This document shows, piece by piece, positions 39,514 to 47,991 of a stretch of DNA of 64,000 bases (its first letter is position 1; each line of letters starts with the position of its first letter). A model generated the notes under the pieces. The model had not been told where the DNA came from, searched no databases, and saw only the letters and a program-made list of their open reading frames with translations. This DNA is from Pontibacter kalidii (GTDB lineage Bacteria > Bacteroidota > Bacteroidia > Cytophagales > Hymenobacteraceae): assembly GCF_026278245.1 (NCBI RefSeq), contig NZ_CP111079.1:2358501-2422500 (forward strand), read 5' to 3'. A program made the translations under genes and the position numbers.

Positions 39514-40374
39514 ATGGATACAAGCATGCAGCAAAGCGACGACAACAAGTTCATTCCTATGACGTCCATATCAAGCGGTATTGGTCGCGAGGTACGTCCC
39601 GATGTGTACTACTATACTAACCAGATCGTAAACTTCGTGCTAGTAGGCGACCCTTTCAGGGAAGATTGGGTGCTGATAGACGCCGGTATGCCCAAATGTG
39701 CTTCCGAAGTGAAGCAGGTATTTGAGGATCGTTTTGGCAAGCACAACAAACCAGCAGCCATCATCCTGACGCACGGGCACTTCGACCACGTGGGCAGCTT
39801 GGTTGGCTTACTGGAAGCATGGGGCAACGTGCCGGTATACGCGCACCCACTGGAATTTCCGTTCCTGACCGGGCAACAGGCTTACCCGGAACCAGATACC
39901 ACGGTAGAAGGAGGCATGCTGGCCAAAATCTCTTCTATTTATCCGCACGAGCCCATCAACATCAGCGGAGCCAACTTACTGCCTTTACCGGAAGATGGCT
40001 CAGTTCCGCACATGCCGGGCTGGGGCTGGGTATTTACACCAGGGCATTCACCAGGACATGTTGCTTTCTTCCGCGAGCAGGACGGAGTACTGATTTCAGG
40101 AGATGCTGTGATTACCGTAAAGCAGGACTCCATGTATAGGGTCTTTGTGCAAAAAGAGGAAATACAAGGCCCACCCCGCTACCTCACCACTGACTGGCAA
40201 GCTGCCTGGGACTCGGTGCGTAAACTGGAGGCGCTGCGGCCACAGGTAATCATCCCCGGGCATGGTACCTACATGGAAGGTGAAGAACTAACCAAAGGTC
40301 TCAGCAAACTAGCCGCCGAGTACGACACCATTGCCATACCTGACCATGGCAAGTTTGTAGACGGTAAAGAATAA
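39514..40374 (+). CDS. MBL-fold metallo-hydrolase
   Basis: 286 residues, cytosolic. LTHGHFDHVGSL (HxHxDH motif), PGHSPGHVAFF with the third His, SGDAV Asp, and IIPGHGTYMEG with the final His give a complete dinuclear metal site. Family members include lactonases, glyoxalase II-like enzymes and phosphodiesterases; no specific substrate is decidable. It has no rhodanese part, unlike the MBL proteins at 7505 and 11065. It stands alone, with a strong terminator at 40417. Confidence 0.87.
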   Translation: MDTSMQQSDDNKFIPMTSISSGIGREVRPDVYYYTNQIVNFVLVGDPFREDWVLIDAGMPKCASEVKQVFEDRFGKHNKPAAIILTHGHFDHVGSLVGLLEAWGNVPVYAHPLEFPFLTGQQAYPEPDTTVEGGMLAKISSIYPHEPINISGANLLPLPEDGSVPHMPGWGWVFTPGHSPGHVAFFREQDGVLISGDAVITVKQDSMYRVFVQKEEIQGPPRYLTTDWQAAWDSVRKLEALRPQVIIPGHGTYMEGEELTKGLSKLAAEYDTIAIPDHGKFVDGKE

Positions 40375-40416
40375 ACGGTGCAGCTGCCCGGCTGGCAGAA
40401 GTGTAATTGACCTGAG

Positions 40417-40449
40417 AAAAGGAGCTGCTTTCGGAGCAGCTCCTTTTTT
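40417..40449 (+). terminator. Terminator after the MBL-fold gene
   Basis: Stem AAAAGGAGCTGC / GCAGCTCCTTTT with a 7-nt loop and T-run. Because of the A-run and T-run on both sides it may also work for the opposite operon ending at 40671. Confidence 0.9.
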
Positions 40450-40454
40450 CTTTA

Positions 40455-40489
40455 TATAGCGCGAGCGTCCCCGCTCGTGACGAACTATA
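40455..40489. repeat. REP-like GC-rich hairpin
   Basis: TATAG...CGAGCG-TCCC-CGCTCG...CTATA: a nested palindrome with GC-rich core, immediately after the terminator. It resembles extragenic palindromic repeats that many Bacteroidota scatter between genes. I see no second copy in this window. Confidence 0.35.
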
Positions 40490-40670
40490 GTAGGGGCCTC
40501 TGGCCCATTGAGCTGCAAACTCAACATCAAAAGCTACAAGTTAAAAACTTGCGGCAAAATTAAAGCGGATGAACTGCAAAGGGCTCTTGGCTTCCCGCTC
40601 TTTCGGACATCCTTGTCAGGAAAAGCGAAGAAATTACATAGTATAAACCCGAGCTCCTCCCTAAGAAACC

Positions 40671-41921
40671 TTAACTATACCTGTCCGGCGAAAAGGCGTC
40701 GGTAAGGAATTGCGCCTTTTTCTGCAGCAACTGCTCGGCCAGGACTTTGCCTGTTGCCGGTGCCAGGCTCACACCCATCATACTATGCCCCGTACCAAAC
40801 AGCACATTGCTCCAGCGCTGCGTAGCACCTATGTAAGGCAGGCCATCCGGTGAACAAGGGCGCAAACCACTCCATACTTTCTCCGCTTTAGGAAAGGTGG
40901 GGTGAAAGTTAGCGTAGTAATTGGAAATGGAGTCGAAAATACCCCGCACCCGCTGTTGGTTGATACTTTGGTCAGTACCCGTAATTTCCATCGTGCCGCC
41001 GAAACGCACCTGCTCGCCAAAGGGTGTTACGGCAACTTTCCGTTCGCAAAGAATGGCGGGCAGCTGTAGGGCCGGCTGATTTTGCTGCATGAAACTATAG
41101 CCCTTGCCTGAAAGCATGGGCAGGTAAATGCCCAGTTTGCTGGCTAACTGCCCGGACCAGGCCCCGGCACACACGATCAGCTGATCACAAGTAAAGTCGC
41201 CTTGGGTGGTAACGATGGATTGTACCCTGTCGCCTTTGATCTCAAACTTCAGTACCTGCGCATGCGATACTAGTTTCACTCCCTTTGCTACCAGATAGTC
41301 CTTTAGAAAACAATGCAGTTTGGCGGGGTCCAGGTGCGCATCGCCAGTAAAATGCACGGCCCCGCGCACGCCCAACTTTACATTTGGTTCGAGTTGCTGC
41401 GCTTCCTCCCGCGACAGCACCTTTGCCTCCAGTCCATGTTGGTTGGCCAAATGCGCCATTTCAATTTCTTCCCGCTCCATATCCGGGGTTCTGTACAGCA
41501 TCAGCAGGCCTTTTTCTTCCAATCCAATCTGGGAATCGGGGTGCTGCAGCGCAAAATCCAGGTAGAGGCGCTTGCTCAGCAGGCTCAGGTTTTTCAGGTA
41601 GGGAATGCTGTGCTCGACATGCTTTTTGGTGGAGGCCCGGTAAAAGTGCAGGCACCACTGCAGCAAACGCCTGTCCAGCCGGGGGTGAATGTAAAAAGGA
41701 CTGGTAGCGGAGAACATCCACTTCAGTCCTTTACTGATCATGCCCGGCGAAGCCAGCGGGACAATATGACTCGGCACGATCATGCCGGCGTTGCCTGTGG
41801 AACACCCCTGCTGCATGTCTCCCTGATCAAGCAGGGTAACCTCGAAGCCTTCTTCTGAGAGGTAGTAGGCCGTAAACAAGCCTACGATGCCCCCGCCGAT
41901 TATCGTTACGTTGCTCATCAT
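40671..41921 (-). CDS. FAD-dependent D-hydroxyproline dehydrogenase/oxidase (DadA-like)
   Basis: 416 residues. N-terminal dinucleotide motif NVTIIGGGIVGLFTAYYLSE (GxGxxG), mid-domain HFTGDAHLDPAKLHCFL and C-terminal GLRPCSPDGLPYIGATQRW and GTGHSMMGVSLAPATGKVLA, as in DAO-family D-amino-acid dehydrogenases. In the hydroxyproline operon it should oxidise cis-4-hydroxy-D-proline to 1-pyrroline-4-hydroxy-2-carboxylate, with electrons passing to FAD and the respiratory chain or O2. Its ATG overlaps the stop of the epimerase gene (ATGA). Confidence 0.88.
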   Translation of the reverse strand: MMSNVTIIGGGIVGLFTAYYLSEEGFEVTLLDQGDMQQGCSTGNAGMIVPSHIVPLASPGMISKGLKWMFSATSPFYIHPRLDRRLLQWCLHFYRASTKKHVEHSIPYLKNLSLLSKRLYLDFALQHPDSQIGLEEKGLLMLYRTPDMEREEIEMAHLANQHGLEAKVLSREEAQQLEPNVKLGVRGAVHFTGDAHLDPAKLHCFLKDYLVAKGVKLVSHAQVLKFEIKGDRVQSIVTTQGDFTCDQLIVCAGAWSGQLASKLGIYLPMLSGKGYSFMQQNQPALQLPAILCERKVAVTPFGEQVRFGGTMEITGTDQSINQQRVRGIFDSISNYYANFHPTFPKAEKVWSGLRPCSPDGLPYIGATQRWSNVLFGTGHSMMGVSLAPATGKVLAEQLLQKKAQFLTDAFSPDRYS

Positions 41922-42919
41922 ATTACCTGGAAACCGTGAACGTATGGGTCTTCATCATCAAAAAAGATGGTATTGTACCCGGTGATGATCGCCCATCCTT
42001 CGATGCCGGGGTAAATGGCCGGTTTGCCAGCCACTGTGGTTTCTTCTTCGATGGTGCCGGTGAACACGGAGCCGATGATACTTTCGTGGACAAACTTTTG
42101 CCCCGGCTTTAACTTACCCTTGGCGTACCACTGCGCCATTCTGGCTGAAGTGCCGGTGCCACAGGGTGAGCGGTCAATGGCTTTATCGCCGTAGAAAACC
42201 GCGTTGCGGGCCGTGGAAGTAGCAGCTAAGGGTTCGCCCGTCCAGAGGATATGTGAGAGGCCTTGGATAGCCGGGTTCTCGGGGTGCACGAAGGTATACT
42301 GCTCGTTCAGGCGCTGGCGCAGCACACGGCTCCAGGAAATAAGCTTATCAGCTGTATAGTTCTCTATCCCTTTAAAGTTTTCCTGGGGATCCACGATGGC
42401 GTAAAAATTACCGCCATAGGCCACATCCACTTTCAGTGCACCCAGTTCCGGGCATTCTACCGTCAGGTCTTCCGAATCCAAGTAGGCCGGCACGTTCGTC
42501 AGCTTCACCAATTTCACTTTGCTACCTTCCTGGGTATACTGCACGCGTACCAGGCCGGCCGGTGTCTCGAGGCGCAACTGACCGGGTACTTTGGGCGTGA
42601 TGAGTCCTTCTTCCAACGCGATCGTGACCGTACCAATGGTGCCGTGCCCGCACATGGGCAGGCAGCCGCTGGTTTCGATGTAGAGCACGGACACATCGTT
42701 TTGCGGGTCGTGCGGCGGGTACAGAATGCTGCCCGACATCATGTCGTGGCCGCGTGGTTCGAACATCAGCCCTTTCCGGATCCAGTCGTACTCTCGGAGA
42801 AAGTGCAGGCGTTTTTCACTCATGTTGTGGCCCTGCAGCACAGGGCCGCCGCTTGCCACCAGGCGCACCGGGTTGCCGCAGGTATGGGCATCGATGCAAA
42901 AGAATGTTTTTCTGGCCAT
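41918..42919 (-). CDS. 4-Hydroxyproline epimerase (proline racemase family)
   Basis: 333 residues from the ATG at 42919 (MARKTFFCIDAHTCGNPVRL). The two catalytic Cys are present: MCGHGTIG (near residue 90) and RSPCGTGTS (near 250). Both Cys and the DAHTCGNP N-terminus fit the hydroxyproline-2-epimerase branch. It converts trans-4-hydroxy-L-proline to cis-4-hydroxy-D-proline. A longer frame up to 43180 lies within the ALDH gene and is discarded. 8 bp after the ALDH gene. Confidence 0.93.
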   Translation of the reverse strand: MARKTFFCIDAHTCGNPVRLVASGGPVLQGHNMSEKRLHFLREYDWIRKGLMFEPRGHDMMSGSILYPPHDPQNDVSVLYIETSGCLPMCGHGTIGTVTIALEEGLITPKVPGQLRLETPAGLVRVQYTQEGSKVKLVKLTNVPAYLDSEDLTVECPELGALKVDVAYGGNFYAIVDPQENFKGIENYTADKLISWSRVLRQRLNEQYTFVHPENPAIQGLSHILWTGEPLAATSTARNAVFYGDKAIDRSPCGTGTSARMAQWYAKGKLKPGQKFVHESIIGSVFTGTIEEETTVAGKPAIYPGIEGWAIITGYNTIFFDDEDPYVHGFQVI

Positions 42920-42927
42920 TTGTATAC

Positions 42928-44382
42928 TTATAAACTGGCTTGGGAAAGTTTTCCGTTGAGGATGCGCCACAGGCCGTTGCGGTTTTCGTTCTGCAGCTCT
43001 ACCGGCAACAGTGCCTGCGGAGCCGACTGAAACGTGACAGGCCGGGCAAAACGTTTGATGGCGTAGGTGCCCACCGACGTGCTGCGGCTGTCGGTCGTGG
43101 CCGGGAAAGGACCGCCGTGCGTCATGGCATGACTTACCTCCACCCCGGTTGGGACACCAGAAAATAAGAGTCGTCCGCATTTGTCGCGCAACACATCGGT
43201 GAGTGCTTGCTGTATTTCTTGTTCCTGATTTGAACCCCAGAGCGTGCAGGTCAACTGTCCCTGCAATGCTTTTGCTGCGGAAAGCAACTCGTCTGCGCTG
43301 TTATACTTTACAACGAGGGTAAAAGGGCCGAAGATTTCCTCCTGCAAAGCCGGGTTCTGCAACCACTGCGCGGCGCTGGTACTGGCCAAGGAGGCACGTC
43401 CTTCCAGCACGTCAGCTTCCTGCTGTACCAGTGCCTGCACCCCTTCCGCTTTCAGAAGCTTTTCGAGTCCCTTATAGTAGTTGTCGGCGATGCCGCCGTG
43501 CAGCATTTTGGCGGGGTTGGCAGTGGCAAGCTCTGCTTCAAGCGTTTCCATAAACTCCCCCGTTACCTCCGACTCCGGCACGAAAAGCAAGCCCGGACAG
43601 GTACAGAATTGGCCGGCTCCCAGTAACACCGATGCCGCCGCCTGATGTGCCAGCTCAGCCGTGTTCTCCTTCAGTTTTTCCGGAAGTATAAATACAGGGT
43701 TGGTGCTACCCATTTCGGCATACACCGGGATGGGTACTTCGCGCTGCATGGCCAGGTCAAAAATGGCTTTGCCGCCCTGATAAGATCCGGTAAAAGCAAC
43801 AGCCTTTGTAGTGGGATGCTTTACCAGCTCCTGCCCTACTTCCACGCCGCCGCTTACATGCTGGAACACACCTGCCGGAAGCCCGTTTGCCTCAAGCGCC
43901 CGGGCGATGGCTTTATGAACTAACAGTGACGTTTTCGGGTGGCCCGGGTGCTCTTTATAAACCACGGTACAGCCAGCAGCAAGCGCGGAGGCCGTGTCGC
44001 CGCCCGCGGTGGAGAAGGCAAGCGGAAAGTTGCTGGCTCCGAACACCACCACAGGCCCGAGCGGCACGAGCATGCGGCGCAGGTCCGGACGCGGCAAAGG
44101 CTGGCGGTCGGGCAGAGCGGTGTCGATAGTGGCCTCCACCCAGGACCCCTCTTCTACCAAATCTGCGAACAGGCGCAACTGGTTGCAGGTGCGCCCGCGC
44201 TCGCCTGTCAGGCGGGCCTGCGGGAGATTGCTCTCCCGGCTGGCCGTATGCAACAGTTCATCCCCCAGCGCCTCAATAGCCTCAGCTATACTTCGCAGGA
44301 GCTGTGCCCGTTGTGCCGGAGAGGTTTTCTTGTATGATTCAAACGCCTGTTCGGCGTGTGCTAAAGCTTCGTTATACAGCAT
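42928..44382 (-). CDS. Alpha-ketoglutarate semialdehyde dehydrogenase (NADP-type ALDH)
   Basis: 484 residues from the ATG at 44382. ALDH motifs: FGASNFPLAFSTAGGDTASA (NAD(P) site), EMGSTNPVFIL with the catalytic Glu region, and GQFCTCPGLLFV with the nucleophilic Cys. The VFGASNFP and FCTCPG forms are characteristic of the KGSADH branch of ALDHs. It oxidises 2-oxoglutarate semialdehyde to 2-oxoglutarate, the last step of hydroxyproline breakdown. The start overlaps the end of the preceding lyase gene by 11 bp, so the genes are translationally coupled. Confidence 0.92.
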   Translation of the reverse strand: MLYNEALAHAEQAFESYKKTSPAQRAQLLRSIAEAIEALGDELLHTASRESNLPQARLTGERGRTCNQLRLFADLVEEGSWVEATIDTALPDRQPLPRPDLRRMLVPLGPVVVFGASNFPLAFSTAGGDTASALAAGCTVVYKEHPGHPKTSLLVHKAIARALEANGLPAGVFQHVSGGVEVGQELVKHPTTKAVAFTGSYQGGKAIFDLAMQREVPIPVYAEMGSTNPVFILPEKLKENTAELAHQAAASVLLGAGQFCTCPGLLFVPESEVTGEFMETLEAELATANPAKMLHGGIADNYYKGLEKLLKAEGVQALVQQEADVLEGRASLASTSAAQWLQNPALQEEIFGPFTLVVKYNSADELLSAAKALQGQLTCTLWGSNQEQEIQQALTDVLRDKCGRLLFSGVPTGVEVSHAMTHGGPFPATTDSRSTSVGTYAIKRFARPVTFQSAPQALLPVELQNENRNGLWRILNGKLSQASL

Positions 44383-45295
44383 AGGCTTCTTCTTTAAAAT
44401 TTGGCAGCTGTGGCCTTGTTTCAATTCCTTTTTGGATAATGGCGATTACGCTATCACGCTCTTCCCCGATCAGTGGCAGGCGGGGCGCACGCACATGTTC
44501 GCTGCCAATGCCTTCCAGCTGCTCGGCCAGCTTAATGTACTGCACCAGTTTCGGATGAATATCCAGTTCCAGCAGCGGCATAAACCAACGGTAGATTTCC
44601 AGTGCTTCCTGTGTTCTTCCTGCCTTGGCTAACTTAAACACGGCCATTGTTTCTTTCGGGAAAGCACACACCAGACCGGCCACCCAGCCATGCGCACCCA
44701 TTAGCAGGCTTTCCAGGGCCAGGGTATCTACGCCACATAATATCTTGATGCGATCGCCGTAGCGGTTGAGCATGCGCGTAACGTTGGTCAGGTCGCGGGT
44801 AGATTCTTTTACGGCCTGTATGTTATCGTGAACGAGCAGTTCATCGAACATTTCCAGGGTAATGCTCCGCTTATAGTCTACGGGGTTGTTATAGATCATG
44901 ATGGGCAGCGTGGTACTTTCGGCTACTGCCTTAAAGTAAGCGACCGTCTCGCGGTGATCGGAGTAATAGCGCATAGGTGGGAGCAGCATCAGGCCGCTGG
45001 CACCCATTTCTTCGGCTTCACGGGCACGGAGTATAGCTTCCTGCGTAGCGCCTTCGGCAATATTCATAATTACCGGCACCTTGCCTGCCACATAGGCAAT
45101 GGCCCTGCGGGTCAGTTCCTGTTTTTCATCGGTGCGCAGTACGCTGGCTTCTCCCAGCGTGCCGCCCAGAATGATGCCGTCCACACCGGCTTCCAGCTGT
45201 GCATCTACGTTCTTAAAGAATGTATCGAAGTCAAGGCTACCATCGGCATGGAATTTTGTGGTAAGTGCAGGGAATACGCCGTTCCAGTTGATCAT
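44372..45295 (-). CDS. DHDPS-family 1-pyrroline-4-hydroxy-2-carboxylate deaminase (probable)
   Basis: 307 residues from the ATG at 45295 (MINWNGVFPALTTKF). TIM-barrel features of the DHDPS/NAL family: GGTLGEASVLRTDEK, MIYNNPVDYKRSIT with the conserved Tyr, and IQAVKESTRD with the Schiff-base Lys. In context with epimerase, FAD dehydrogenase and KGSADH it should convert pyrroline-4-hydroxy-2-carboxylate to 2-oxoglutarate semialdehyde and ammonia. First gene of the operon, divergent from AraC. A longer frame from 45346 reads into the promoter region. Confidence 0.88.
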   Translation of the reverse strand: MINWNGVFPALTTKFHADGSLDFDTFFKNVDAQLEAGVDGIILGGTLGEASVLRTDEKQELTRRAIAYVAGKVPVIMNIAEGATQEAILRAREAEEMGASGLMLLPPMRYYSDHRETVAYFKAVAESTTLPIMIYNNPVDYKRSITLEMFDELLVHDNIQAVKESTRDLTNVTRMLNRYGDRIKILCGVDTLALESLLMGAHGWVAGLVCAFPKETMAVFKLAKAGRTQEALEIYRWFMPLLELDIHPKLVQYIKLAEQLEGIGSEHVRAPRLPLIGEERDSVIAIIQKGIETRPQLPNFKEEAYAV

Positions 45296-45431
45296 GATAA
45301 GAAGTGGTTTTGGTTCTATTTCAAAGGTATAGTATTGAACAGGCAAAATCCTGTACTGGATTAGTAATAACTAATAGAATATTGACCCATATTTTGCAAG
45401 TAATCCGGATATTAGCTAACATGGTACCAGC

Positions 45432-46307
45432 ATGAAGGTCATCCCCTTTAAAATACCGAAGCCGAGCAAAGAGCTGATCCGCTACCAGGTGGACTGCCAG
45501 CCATACTTCTACGATAAACTGCACCAACATCCCGAAATACAGCTCAGCTGCATCCTGGAAGGTGAGGGAAAGCTGATCGTGGGCGACTATATTGGCCGCT
45601 TCGGGCCGGGCGACATTTTCCTGTTGGGCCAGAACGTGCCCCATGTGTTTCGGAGCGATGATGCCTACTATCAGCACGACGAAGCGCGGCAGAGCCACAG
45701 TATCATCCTGTTCTTCGACTTGCGTGCCTTTGGCGAGGCGTTTTGGGCAGCCGAAGAAATGCAGGAAGTAAAAGAGTTTTTTGAGCAACTGAGTGGCTGC
45801 TATAAGGTGTGTCTGGCGGAGCCGGATAATTTCGTGGAACAGGTACGGCAGCTACACCACAGGCACCATCTGAGCAAAGTGGTGGGCGCCCTGCAACTGG
45901 TGGACGAACTGATGCATAAGGCTGCGCTACAGCGCCTGAACCTGGCCGACCAGATGCACAATCTTAGCGAGCGCGAAGGCAAGCGCATGGAGCAGGTGCT
46001 GCAGTTTTTGGTAGATGAAAGCCACCGGCAGCTCACCCTCGAAGAAGTGGCCTCGGTCGCCAACATGAGCCGCGAGGCCTTTTGCCGCTTCTTTAAAGAA
46101 CGCACCCGCAAGACCCTCGTCACTTTTCTGAACGAGCTGCGCTTAAGCAATGCCTGCCAGGCTCTGCTGCACTCCGACCAGACCATCGCCAGCATCGCCT
46201 TTACCTGCGGCTTTGCCAACCTGTCGCACTTTAACCGCGTCTTTATCAAGACTATTGGCACCACCCCACGCAATTTCCGCCGCCAGGCAACTACAAATAA
46301 AGTATAA
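45432..46307 (+). CDS. AraC-family regulator of the hydroxyproline operon
   Basis: 291 residues: cupin sensor domain (about 15-105, HQHPEIQLSCILEGEGKLIV and GPGDIFLLGQNVPHVF) and two helix-turn-helix units (about 195-285, LTLEEVASVANMSREAFCRFF and TIASIAFTCGFANLSHFNRVF). It probably senses hydroxyproline or an intermediate and acts on the 136-bp region shared with the divergent operon; that is inference from position. Confidence 0.92.
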   Translation: MKVIPFKIPKPSKELIRYQVDCQPYFYDKLHQHPEIQLSCILEGEGKLIVGDYIGRFGPGDIFLLGQNVPHVFRSDDAYYQHDEARQSHSIILFFDLRAFGEAFWAAEEMQEVKEFFEQLSGCYKVCLAEPDNFVEQVRQLHHRHHLSKVVGALQLVDELMHKAALQRLNLADQMHNLSEREGKRMEQVLQFLVDESHRQLTLEEVASVANMSREAFCRFFKERTRKTLVTFLNELRLSNACQALLHSDQTIASIAFTCGFANLSHFNRVFIKTIGTTPRNFRRQATTNKV

Positions 46308-46328
46308 ACCAAATTTGATTCATCTTAT

Positions 46329-47699
46329 ATGTTTGATGCAAAAACCTATACCCAGCGCCGTCAGCAACTAAAACAACAACTCGGCAGTGGCCTCGTCCTG
46401 CTCCTGGGCAACGAGGAAGCCGGTATGAACTACAAAGACAACTGGTACCCCTTTTACCAGGACAGCACCTTTCGTTACTATTTCGGTCTGGACCAGGCTG
46501 ACCTGACGGGCCTTATCGATATCGATCGCAACGAAGTGATCCTTTTCGGGCCGGAGCAAAGTATAGATGATGTGGTGTGGACCGGTCCGCTGCCCAGTCT
46601 GGCCTCGCTCGCCGAACAGGTGGGCGTGCATAGGGTACTGCCAACCGAGAAGATAGCCGACTACGTGGCCGGAGCAACAAAACTGCATTACCTGCCTCCT
46701 TACCGCCCGGAGCACCAGCTTAAACTACAGGCCTGGACAGGAAAAGCTATGCTGGAACCAAGCCTGCCCCTAATACAGGCCGTAGTGGCGCAGCGCTCCA
46801 TTAAATCCGATGCTGAAATACAGGAGATCGAAAAGGCTGTAACACTTACCGCGCGCATGCACCGCCGCGTGATGCAGTTTGCCCGCGAAGGCATGAAAGA
46901 GCATGAAGTGGCCTCCGAGGCGGTTCGCTATGCAGAATCGACAGGCAACCTCCTTTCCTTCCCGGTGATTTGTACCACCCAAGGACAGATCCTGCACAAC
47001 CACTACCGCGGTAACACCCTGCGGGCTGGCGATATGCTCCTGCTCGATGCCGGCATCCAGACGGCAGCAGGCTACGCCGGCGACATGACTCGTACGTTTC
47101 CGGTGGGGCCTACTTTTACAGAGCGGCAGCGCGAACTGTACCAGGTAGTGCTCGATACGCACGAAGCAGCCATGGCCGCCCTGAAGCCGGGTATGCTGTA
47201 CAAAGACGTGCACCTGCTGGCCTGCCGCAAACTGACCGATGGGTTGAAACAGGTGGGACTGATGCGCGGCGATACTGAAGAGGCCGTGCAGGCAGGCGCG
47301 CATACCATGTTCTTCCAGTGCGGCCTGGGGCACATGATGGGCATGGACGTGCACGACATGGAAAACCTGGGCGAGCAATACGTGGGCTATACTCCGGAAC
47401 TGCGCAAGAGCACCGAATTCGGGCTGAAGTCACTGCGCCTGGGCCGCGCGCTGGAGCCGGGCTTCGTGCTGACGGTGGAGCCGGGCATCTACATTATTCC
47501 CGAGCTGATCGACATGCGCCGCAACGATAAGGTAGCCCAGCAATATATCAACTTCGATCTGCTGGAGAGCTACCGTGATTTTGGAGGCATCCGCATCGAA
47601 GACGACCTGGTGATCACCGGAACCGGCAGCCGTATATTGGGCGAGCCGCTGGAGCGGACACGCGCCGGGGTGGAAGCCATCCGGCAGCAGGCGCTGTAA
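46329..47699 (+). CDS. M24 Xaa-Pro aminopeptidase (PepP-like)
   Basis: 456 residues: N-terminal aminopeptidase P domain (about 1-150, YYFGLDQADLTGLIDID) and pita-bread catalytic domain with the metal ligands: Asp in LLDAGIQTAAGYAGDMTRTF (two), His in GLGHMMGMDVHDMENLG, Glu in VLTVEPGIYI and Glu in GGIRIEDDLVIT. It releases an N-terminal residue preceding proline or hydroxyproline and would feed the adjacent catabolic operon. It is 21 bp after the AraC gene, probably co-transcribed. Confidence 0.94.
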   Translation: MFDAKTYTQRRQQLKQQLGSGLVLLLGNEEAGMNYKDNWYPFYQDSTFRYYFGLDQADLTGLIDIDRNEVILFGPEQSIDDVVWTGPLPSLASLAEQVGVHRVLPTEKIADYVAGATKLHYLPPYRPEHQLKLQAWTGKAMLEPSLPLIQAVVAQRSIKSDAEIQEIEKAVTLTARMHRRVMQFAREGMKEHEVASEAVRYAESTGNLLSFPVICTTQGQILHNHYRGNTLRAGDMLLLDAGIQTAAGYAGDMTRTFPVGPTFTERQRELYQVVLDTHEAAMAALKPGMLYKDVHLLACRKLTDGLKQVGLMRGDTEEAVQAGAHTMFFQCGLGHMMGMDVHDMENLGEQYVGYTPELRKSTEFGLKSLRLGRALEPGFVLTVEPGIYIIPELIDMRRNDKVAQQYINFDLLESYRDFGGIRIEDDLVITGTGSRILGEPLERTRAGVEAIRQQAL

Positions 47700-47722
47700 C
47701 CTGTCGACTAAAGGTAAAGCGT

Positions 47723-47768
47723 AAAAGCCCTCCGGCATCCCTTTATGAAGGGTCGCCGGAGGGCTTTT
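47723..47768. terminator. Bidirectional terminator between M24 and S9 genes
   Basis: 14-bp perfect stem AAAAGCCCTCCGGC / GCCGGAGGGCTTTT with an 18-nt loop, T-run on one side and A-run on the other. It serves convergent genes. Confidence 0.92.
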
Positions 47769-47991
47769 GTTGTTTATACACTGGCTAATATACCCCCTCG
47801 TATTAGGATCGTTTCATTCTAAGAAAACAGGCACCACAACTATTGTCATTCTGTTAAGAATCTTAGTTGAAAGGCAATTCAGCTTTCGCTACTCGCCCAC
47901 AAGATCCTTTCAGGATGAAAAAAGGTTGAATGAAACAGCCCTGCCCCTCGTAAGGGCTTTGGGCTATAGGTATAGAGCGTGCGGCCACACC

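Noticed and set aside
42920..43180. 87-codon N-terminal extension of the hydroxyproline epimerase
   Set aside because: It lies in the ALDH gene in another frame; the family starts at MARKTFFCIDAHTCGNP.
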